DNA from: a virus
Reading direction: 5' to 3' (one strand)
Length of the DNA: 36,669 nt
IMG/VR virus record: IMGVR_UViG_3300025128_000139
Span: 1-36,669 of that record
Positions 31,521 through 36,669 of this stretch are shown piece by piece (positions within the stretch are counted from its first letter, which is position 1; each line of letters begins with the position of its first letter). A program made the translations under genes and the position numbers. The notes under the pieces were generated by a model that was not told the DNA's origin, ran no database searches, and was given only the letters and a program-made list of their open reading frames with translations.

Positions 31521-33424
31521 TTTATCTAGTTGACAACTCTAGCGATACTAAAATACCTGCATCACATTATCAGTTGGGAACAATTGATGATGTGGTCAAG
31601 TATTGTGAGGATAAAAAGGTACTAGGTGTTGATACAGAAACTGAGGGCTTTGACTTCACTTGTAAGAAAATGATTATGTTTCAGATAGGTGATGAGAATG
31701 AGCAGTTTGTAATAGATACTAGAGCTGTTAATATTGAACCACTTAGAAATATATTAGAGAGCCGTGACATCGTGAAAATTTTTCATAATGCTAAATTTGA
31801 TTATAAATTTATTAAGCGGTGGGCTAATATAGAATGTGAAGGTATTTATGATACATTCTTAACTGAAAGAGTTATAAATTGTGGTAAAGATGGAATTAAA
31901 TATGGACTTAAAGATGTATGTAAGAAATATTTAAATGTTGAGTTAAATAAAGAAGTAAGAAATCAATTTATTGGATTAACTGGTCAACCATTTAGAGAGG
32001 ATCAAATAGTTTATGGGGCTAAAGATGTAGAGTATTTAATAGGTGTGAGAAAACATCAACTCCCATTAATAGATAGATATAAATTAAATAATGTAGTTGA
32101 CCTTGAAAATCAAGCTGTTACAGCATTTGCAGACATAGAATATAATGGTTTAGATTTAGATGTAGAGAAATGGAAAAAGATAGAAGCTGTTAATATGGAT
32201 AAAGCAAATAATTTAGAAACTGAGTTAGATGAGATAGTTAGAAATGATCATAGAATTAAACACTTTGTGTCTAGGTATATACAAACAGATATGTTTACAG
32301 CTGTAGAAAATATTAGAGATATAGATATTAAATGGACATCCCCTAAACAAGTACTTGAGGTATTTAAGTGTATTGTCCCTAAGTTAGAAAATGTTAATGG
32401 TAAACAAATGTATAAATATAGGTTTAAATACCCATTAATAGATAAATATGTAAAATATAAAGAAGCAATGAAATTATGTACATCATATGGAGATGCATTC
32501 TTTAAAAACTTATCATCAGACAATAAAATACATACCAATTTTCATCAGATACTAGATACTGGCCGTGTAAGTAGTAGTAAGCCTAATATGCAGCAGATAC
32601 CTGCTGACAATATATATAGGAATTGCTTCACTGCACCCGATGGTTGGAGTTTTGTCAGTTCTGATTATTCTTCACAAGAGTTAAATGTCATAGCTTATGG
32701 TAGCAAAGATCCAGTTTGGATGGAAGCGCTTAAGAATAATCAAGATCTACACTCCACGTGTGCCGAGTTAGTATATGGAGAACAATGGTTAACCAGTGGA
32801 GAAGAGAATTGCACTTATCTTAAACGTAAAGCTAAGTGTAATTGTCCTTCACATAAAAAACTTAGAACTAATGTCAAAACTATTAATTTCGGGCTTGCTT
32901 ATGGGATGGGCCCTAATAAGCTTGCTGATACTCTTAATATCAGTATGGATGGAGCTAAAGAACTCATCGAAAAATATTTCAAAGAGTTCCCAGCAATCAA
33001 AGGATTTTTAGATAAGCTAGGTAATTATGGGAAGAAATATGGATATATTAAAACATTTCCTCCATATAATAGGAAGAGATGGTTTAGTACATGGTATCCA
33101 AAGATTTGGAATAACAAATCATCAATGATGGAGCTTGGTAGTATTGAACGAGCATCTAAAAATACACCTATACAAGGAGCTAGTGCAGACATGACTAAGC
33201 GTGCTTTAGTACTATTACGTGAATTAATTAAAGAAAACAATTTAGAAAATCAAGTTAAATTAGTAATGACTGTACATGATCAAATAGATACTGTTTGTGA
33301 GTCTAGTTTTGCTCCTAGTTGGGGTAGATTAATGAAAATGACTATGGAAAAAGCTGCTAAAGAAATTGTAACAAATGGATTATTAAAAGCTGAGGTATCT
33401 ATAGCAGATTGTTGGGAAAAATAA
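31517..33424 (+). CDS. polA: Family A DNA polymerase with 3'-5' exonuclease
   Basis: A 635-residue replicative polymerase. Exonuclease: GVDTETEG (Asp39, Glu41), FHNAKFDYKF (Asp95), YGAKDVEYL (Asp170). Polymerase: TGRVSSSKPNMQQIP (348-362), motif A SSDYSSQEL (Asp383, Glu388), motif B VKTINFGLAYG (Lys454, Phe458, Tyr462) and motif C TVHDQ (His587, Asp588, Gln589). The usual Glu after HD is replaced by Gln. Between motifs A and B is an insertion with CTYLKRKAKCNCPSH (Cys432, Cys441, Cys443, His446), a possible metal site. No 5'-3' exonuclease domain. The position equivalent to E. coli 762 is Phe, a state linked in marine phages mostly with virulent life cycles. Confidence 0.95.
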   Translation: MIYLVDNSSDTKIPASHYQLGTIDDVVKYCEDKKVLGVDTETEGFDFTCKKMIMFQIGDENEQFVIDTRAVNIEPLRNILESRDIVKIFHNAKFDYKFIKRWANIECEGIYDTFLTERVINCGKDGIKYGLKDVCKKYLNVELNKEVRNQFIGLTGQPFREDQIVYGAKDVEYLIGVRKHQLPLIDRYKLNNVVDLENQAVTAFADIEYNGLDLDVEKWKKIEAVNMDKANNLETELDEIVRNDHRIKHFVSRYIQTDMFTAVENIRDIDIKWTSPKQVLEVFKCIVPKLENVNGKQMYKYRFKYPLIDKYVKYKEAMKLCTSYGDAFFKNLSSDNKIHTNFHQILDTGRVSSSKPNMQQIPADNIYRNCFTAPDGWSFVSSDYSSQELNVIAYGSKDPVWMEALKNNQDLHSTCAELVYGEQWLTSGEENCTYLKRKAKCNCPSHKKLRTNVKTINFGLAYGMGPNKLADTLNISMDGAKELIEKYFKEFPAIKGFLDKLGNYGKKYGYIKTFPPYNRKRWFSTWYPKIWNNKSSMMELGSIERASKNTPIQGASADMTKRALVLLRELIKENNLENQVKLVMTVHDQIDTVCESSFAPSWGRLMKMTMEKAAKEIVTNGLLKAEVSIADCWEK

Positions 33425-33434
33425 GTATTGCGAA

Positions 33435-33488
33435 GGGACGGACATAAAGGCGCTTTTGCCACTAACAGTTAATACTCTTGTCCGTCCT
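33435..33488 (+). other. Inverted-repeat RNA element after the polymerase gene
   Basis: GGACGGACA (33436-33444) pairs perfectly with TGTCCGTCC (33479-33487), extended by a G-T pair, and encloses a smaller GGC/GCC hairpin with a T-rich loop. The stem is G/C-rich against an A/T-rich background, begins 11 bases after the stop codon and lacks a T tail, so it looks like an mRNA-stabilising or processing structure rather than a simple terminator. Confidence 0.55.
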
Positions 33489-33511
33489 GGAGTAAATTAA
33501 AATTAAATATT

Positions 33512-33826
33512 ATGGATAAGAAATTAGTTAGAAATTTTATAGTAGAATGTAAACAAAGACAAGAAGCAAAGAAATTGTGGGAAGCTAACCATATTGAACT
33601 TAATGATTATTTTAAGTATAGTGGTGAAGTTGAACCATATAAAATATTAATTAGTCATTATAAGTATGATGAAAATCGTAGATGTAATGATTTACATGAA
33701 CAATTTATAAAAACACAAGAATATGAAAAATTATGGGAAAAAAATAAGAACAACTCAGGTGGATTCTCTAAAGCAATTAAAACCTACAGTTGGAATGAAG
33801 CAACAGACAGTTTATGGAGCGATTAA
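33512..33826 (+). CDS. Small charged protein of unknown function
   Basis: A 104-residue, helical protein with many Lys, Glu and Tyr residues (MDKKLVRNFIVECKQRQEAK; YKILISHYKYDENRRCND). No signal peptide or motif recognised. It overlaps the winged-helix gene by about 30 bases. Confidence 0.5.
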   Translation: MDKKLVRNFIVECKQRQEAKKLWEANHIELNDYFKYSGEVEPYKILISHYKYDENRRCNDLHEQFIKTQEYEKLWEKNKNNSGGFSKAIKTYSWNEATDSLWSD

Positions 33827-33995
33827 GACTGCTAATCCAGCTACAAATAGAAATATAGCTAAAGTTTTAGGTTGGGATATAAACAGAGTAACAGGCCGAG
33901 TAACAGAATTAGTTAATAAAGGTATGGTTACATCTAACGGAACATATTATGATAATCAAACAAATAGAACAGTAACGTTATGGAAAGCATTGTGA
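33795..33995 (+). CDS. Winged-helix DNA-binding protein
   Basis: I place the start at ATG 33795 (66 residues); a longer frame from 33723 would overlap the preceding gene by about 100 bases. The protein is one winged helix: TVYGAIKTANPATNRNIAKV with the recognition helix WDINRVTGRVTELVNKG and a wing (MVTSNGTYYDNQTNRTVTLW). It resembles small MarR-like or replication-terminus-like folds. It overlaps the helicase start by 16 bases, so the pair is coupled. It may regulate or recruit replication factors. Confidence 0.65.
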   Translation: MKQQTVYGAIKTANPATNRNIAKVLGWDINRVTGRVTELVNKGMVTSNGTYYDNQTNRTVTLWKAL

Positions 33996-35143
33996 CACAA
34001 AAGATAAATACAATAAGAGATAAAGAGCAAAAGAAAGCTCTTAACAGCTGGGCTGCTAATGGTTATATTGGTAGTATAATAGCAGGTACTGGTTTTGGTA
34101 AATCTAGGTGTGGTGTATTAGCAGTAGAATATGCACTTAAAAGTGGAGGTGATGCTTTATTACTTGTACCTACTGTGCAATTGCAAGAGCAGTTTTTAGA
34201 AGAGTTTGCTAAATGGGGTGTAGATAGCACTAATGTAGAGGTTATATGCTATCAGACTGCATACAAACTAAAAGGTTTACATTATAGTATAGTAGTATGT
34301 GACGAAATACATTTAGGTTTATCACCTGAATATCGTAAGTTTTTTAAGTATAATACTTATGATAAACTATTGTGCATGACTGCTACATTACCAGAAGAAC
34401 AAGAATATAGGGATTTATTGGAGAAAATTGCACCTACAGCGTACAAGATTACACTAGATAAGTGTGTAAAGTTAGGTATAGTTAGTCCTTATAATATTAC
34501 ATGTATACCTGTAACACTGACTGTAGATGAGAAAGCTGCATATAAGAAAGCTAATAATAGTTTTGTACAGTGGAAATATATGCTAGGTCAGTTTAATGCA
34601 TTTGAAAGTGCACAACAGATCATGCGTAATAAAGGCGCTACAGGTGCAGACAAGCAAAAAGCTGTTATGTTTTACAGGGCTATTAGAATGCGGAAGCAAA
34701 TTGTAGACTTTGCAGAGAATAAAATAACTACATTTGCAAACATTTATAAAGCTAACAAAGATAAGAGAATACTTGTGTTTGGTGGTGCTAATGATTTTAC
34801 AGATAGATTATGTGATTCTATAGCTCCTGATGCAATGTCTTATCATTCTAAGAAGACTAAGAAACAGAAAGAAACTGCATTAGAATCTTTTAGAGATGGT
34901 GCAATAAATGTACTTTGTTCTACTAAAGCACTTAACCAAGGCTTTGATGTACCTGATGCTAATATGGGTATAATATGTGGAATTACTAGTAAATCTTTAT
35001 CTATGATACAACGTGTAGGTAGATTAATTAGATTTAAAGAAGGTAAGGTTGGAGAGATTATAATATTGTATGTTGCTGATTCTCAAGAAGAAAAGTGGCT
35101 AAAGAATGCAGTTAAAAGTCTTAAAAACATTACCTGGAAATAA
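33980..35143 (+). CDS. SF2 DNA helicase (DEAD/DEAH-type)
   Basis: A 387-residue helicase with the motifs in order: Walker A AGTGFGKS (35-42), motif II VVCDEIHLG (105-113), motif III MTATLP (133-138), motif V STKALNQGFDVPD (314-326), and motif VI QRVGRLIR (344-351). The layout, with two RecA-like domains and a charged insert (about 185-250), is like phage UvsW/RecG-type or XPB/Rad25-type helicases used in DNA replication and repair. It lies between the winged-helix protein and a replication-linked gene. It is 3'-5' in most related families, but polarity cannot be read from sequence. Confidence 0.9.
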   Translation: MESIVTQKINTIRDKEQKKALNSWAANGYIGSIIAGTGFGKSRCGVLAVEYALKSGGDALLLVPTVQLQEQFLEEFAKWGVDSTNVEVICYQTAYKLKGLHYSIVVCDEIHLGLSPEYRKFFKYNTYDKLLCMTATLPEEQEYRDLLEKIAPTAYKITLDKCVKLGIVSPYNITCIPVTLTVDEKAAYKKANNSFVQWKYMLGQFNAFESAQQIMRNKGATGADKQKAVMFYRAIRMRKQIVDFAENKITTFANIYKANKDKRILVFGGANDFTDRLCDSIAPDAMSYHSKKTKKQKETALESFRDGAINVLCSTKALNQGFDVPDANMGIICGITSKSLSMIQRVGRLIRFKEGKVGEIIILYVADSQEEKWLKNAVKSLKNITWK

Positions 35144-35154
35144 TATTTAAAAAA

Positions 35155-35186
35155 TTTGTATACTATGAAAAATAATATTATATTTG
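35155..35186 (+). promoter_or_regulatory. Bacteroidota-type -33/-7 promoter for the DnaB operon
   Basis: TTTG (35155-35158), a 20-base spacer, and TATATTTG (35179-35186) give the full Bacteroidota promoter pattern, in the 95-base gap after the SF2 helicase and about 53 bases before ATG 35239. This is the best promoter match in the window. Confidence 0.7.
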
Positions 35187-35238
35187 TACCAAGTTTAGGC
35201 TTGAGTATAAATTATTCTTTTATAACCTTTTACTGCCA

Positions 35239-35790
35239 ATGAAAGTAGACATAGATTTTGAAATTTTAAAACAGACAGGAATGTCTGCAGATGATTTTCT
35301 TTATTTATATTTATTATATAAAAAAGAATATAGTTATATACCCAATCTTAATCTTAAACCAAATTTAGACAGATTACAAACTGAGGGATATATTAAGTTA
35401 GGTGAAACATCTGATCAACATTTTATTAGACAAGAGTTTATAGATCTCTTTTCTTCTGATTTTGATCGGATGTTTGCTGAACTTATTGGTACATATCCTA
35501 TAAAAGTTACCTCTCCTGGTAGAGGCATTAGAGTTCTTCATGCTAAGGATCCAGATGCGAAAGCTAATCTAAAATGTAAAATAAGGTATAAGAAGATAGT
35601 AGGTGATAAATTGTATAAACATAAACATATAATGAAATGTTTAGACAATCAATTACGGATACAGCGAGATAACCTTGGGTATTTACAAAATTTAGAAACA
35701 TGGATTAATAACCATACTTGGGAAAAGTATGAAAACTTAGATGAAAATGACACAAGAGAAACTACCACCAGAATTACAAGATCCCTTTAA
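35239..35790 (+). CDS. Replication-associated protein upstream of DnaB-like helicase
   Basis: A 183-residue protein with a helical N-terminal part (QTGMSADDFLYLYLLYKKEY, likely winged helix to about residue 75) and a C-terminal half with conserved-looking SPGRGIRVLHAKDPDAKAN. Position just before a DnaB-like gene and the winged-helix start suggest a helicase-loader or replisome organiser; no family match is clear. The frame overlaps the DnaB-like gene by 44 bases. Confidence 0.6.
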   Translation: MKVDIDFEILKQTGMSADDFLYLYLLYKKEYSYIPNLNLKPNLDRLQTEGYIKLGETSDQHFIRQEFIDLFSSDFDRMFAELIGTYPIKVTSPGRGIRVLHAKDPDAKANLKCKIRYKKIVGDKLYKHKHIMKCLDNQLRIQRDNLGYLQNLETWINNHTWEKYENLDENDTRETTTRITRSL

Positions 35791-36669
35791 AGACAACGGC
35801 TTTAAAAGTATAAATAAAGCTATTAGCGCATCGTTACATCAAGTAACAGATGGAATGAAAGGAAAAAGAAAAGTATATCCTACTAAATGGTTTAGATTAA
35901 ATAAAAATTTATTAGGAGGACTACAACCAGGTAAAATGTATGTAATTGCAGGACGACCAGGTGTAGGTAAATCAGCATTTAGTAATCAATTAATATTTGA
36001 TTTATTAGATAACAATAAAGATAAAAAATTATTAGTATTATATTGGAGCTTTGAGATGCCTGGCTATCAGCAAATTATGCGTGCTGGTTCTAAAGGCACA
36101 AACAAACAAGTAAGCGAGTTATTATCTGTAGAGCAGAAATTAGAACGAGAGTCATATGAAAAATTTAAACAAGAAGTTTTGAAGTATGCTCATTACCCTA
36201 TATATTTTAATAATGTACCTAGAAATATGGAATTTATTAAAAATGCTAATATAAACATTACAAATAAAAAACCCGATCATACTATTATTAATGTATTTGA
36301 CCATTCTAGATTAATATTAAGTGAGAAAGAACATGAATTACAAAAACTTAATGAAGTATCTAAAGGTTGTATGTGGTTACAAGCTAAAATGGGAACTATA
36401 AATATATTATTATCTCAGCTTAATAGAAATATAGAACAAGAACATCGTGCTAAAGCTCAATATCAGCCATTACTAACAGATCTGTTTGGTGGTGATAGTA
36501 TTGGTCAAGATGCACATGTAGTAATGATGTTACAAAGACCTAATGATTTATATGGGATAACTGATAAATATTGTGGTGAAAATCCTATAGGATTATTAGC
36601 ATTACATGTAGAAAAAAATAGAGATGGCTTATTAGGTATGATACCTTATGAAGCAGAAATGTCAACATT
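35747..36669 (+). CDS. DnaB-like replicative helicase, partial at window edge
   Basis: Starting at ATG 35747, about 307 codons are present before the window ends. Domains: a short N-terminal linker with FKSINKAISASLHQV and no DnaB N-terminal domain; Walker A GRPGVGKS (69-76) after LNKNLLGGLQPGKMYVIA; Walker B TIINVFDHSRL (Asp185); the SQLNR motif (223-227); and HVEKNRDG near residue 290. This is the RecA-type ATPase core of a hexameric 5'-3' helicase. The 44-base overlap with the preceding gene means the true start could also be the ATG near 35,855, after the linker. Replication partner of the family A polymerase. Confidence 0.9.
   Translation, partial: MTQEKLPPELQDPFKDNGFKSINKAISASLHQVTDGMKGKRKVYPTKWFRLNKNLLGGLQPGKMYVIAGRPGVGKSAFSNQLIFDLLDNNKDKKLLVLYWSFEMPGYQQIMRAGSKGTNKQVSELLSVEQKLERESYEKFKQEVLKYAHYPIYFNNVPRNMEFIKNANINITNKKPDHTIINVFDHSRLILSEKEHELQKLNEVSKGCMWLQAKMGTINILLSQLNRNIEQEHRAKAQYQPLLTDLFGGDSIGQDAHVVMMLQRPNDLYGITDKYCGENPIGLLALHVEKNRDGLLGMIPYEAEMST

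Noticed and set aside
33723-33794. Upstream extension of the winged-helix gene
   Set aside because: It would overlap the preceding gene by about 100 bases; an internal ATG at 33,795 gives a compact winged helix with normal overlap.

Overview
The window is a contiguous stretch of a strictly virulent-looking, AT-rich tailed dsDNA phage (or prophage-free viral contig), most likely infecting a marine member of the Bacteroidota/Flavobacteriia. Reasons: coding density is near total with genes overlapping by 1-20 bases; start codons are preceded by A/T-rich stretches, not Shine-Dalgarno sequences; several intergenic gaps carry the Bacteroidota-type -7 element TAnnTTTG; and the virion proteins carry the DDGSC-type cysteine repeats familiar from surface proteins of marine flavobacteria. 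TerL, a 768-residue portal, an HU/IHF-like protein beside TerL, family A polymerase, SF2 helicase and DnaB-like helicase together recall crAss-like (Crassvirales-type) phages and their marine relatives; this affiliation is an inference from gene content. No integrase, tRNA, CRISPR array or transposon was seen.

Layout: two divergent blocks meet near 28.3-28.9 kb. The left block (about 1-28.3 kb) is entirely on the minus strand. Read in its own direction it begins with a GroES-like co-chaperonin, a run of tiny overlapping genes, a zinc-ribbon protein, an HU/IHF-like protein, a ParB-like protein, a possible small terminase, TerL, a SET-domain protein (possible lysine methyltransferase), the portal, a virion lytic transglycosylase with a pre-toxin-like segment, a scaffold-like protein, the major capsid protein, and four connector/decoration-type proteins. 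A strong intrinsic terminator (about 12.51-12.56 kb) then separates this head module from an adhesion module: a small cysteine-rich protein, a 1729-residue cysteine-repeat protein, a 393-residue relative, a fibre-like protein, a coiled-coil protein, a small protein and a LamG-like lectin. The far left end holds two exported proteins that look like outer-membrane barrels, a staphylococcal-nuclease-like enzyme and small membrane proteins.

The right block (28.9 kb to the end) is on the plus strand and is the replication side: a short, probably highly expressed 84-residue protein with its own leader and terminator, small unknown proteins, a family A DNA polymerase, a winged-helix protein, an SF2 helicase, an unknown replication-linked protein and a DnaB-like helicase cut by the window edge.

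Two gene-free stretches (28,280-28,908 and 29,186-29,570) flank the 84-residue gene. Both look richer in G+C than their neighbours and hold several inverted repeats; they are the best candidates for regulatory RNA, an origin, or early-promoter control. The most notable protein-level observations are the SET-domain gene inside the packaging cluster, the cysteine-repeat adhesins, the phage-encoded outer-membrane-type proteins, and the pre-toxin-like/transglycosylase virion protein.
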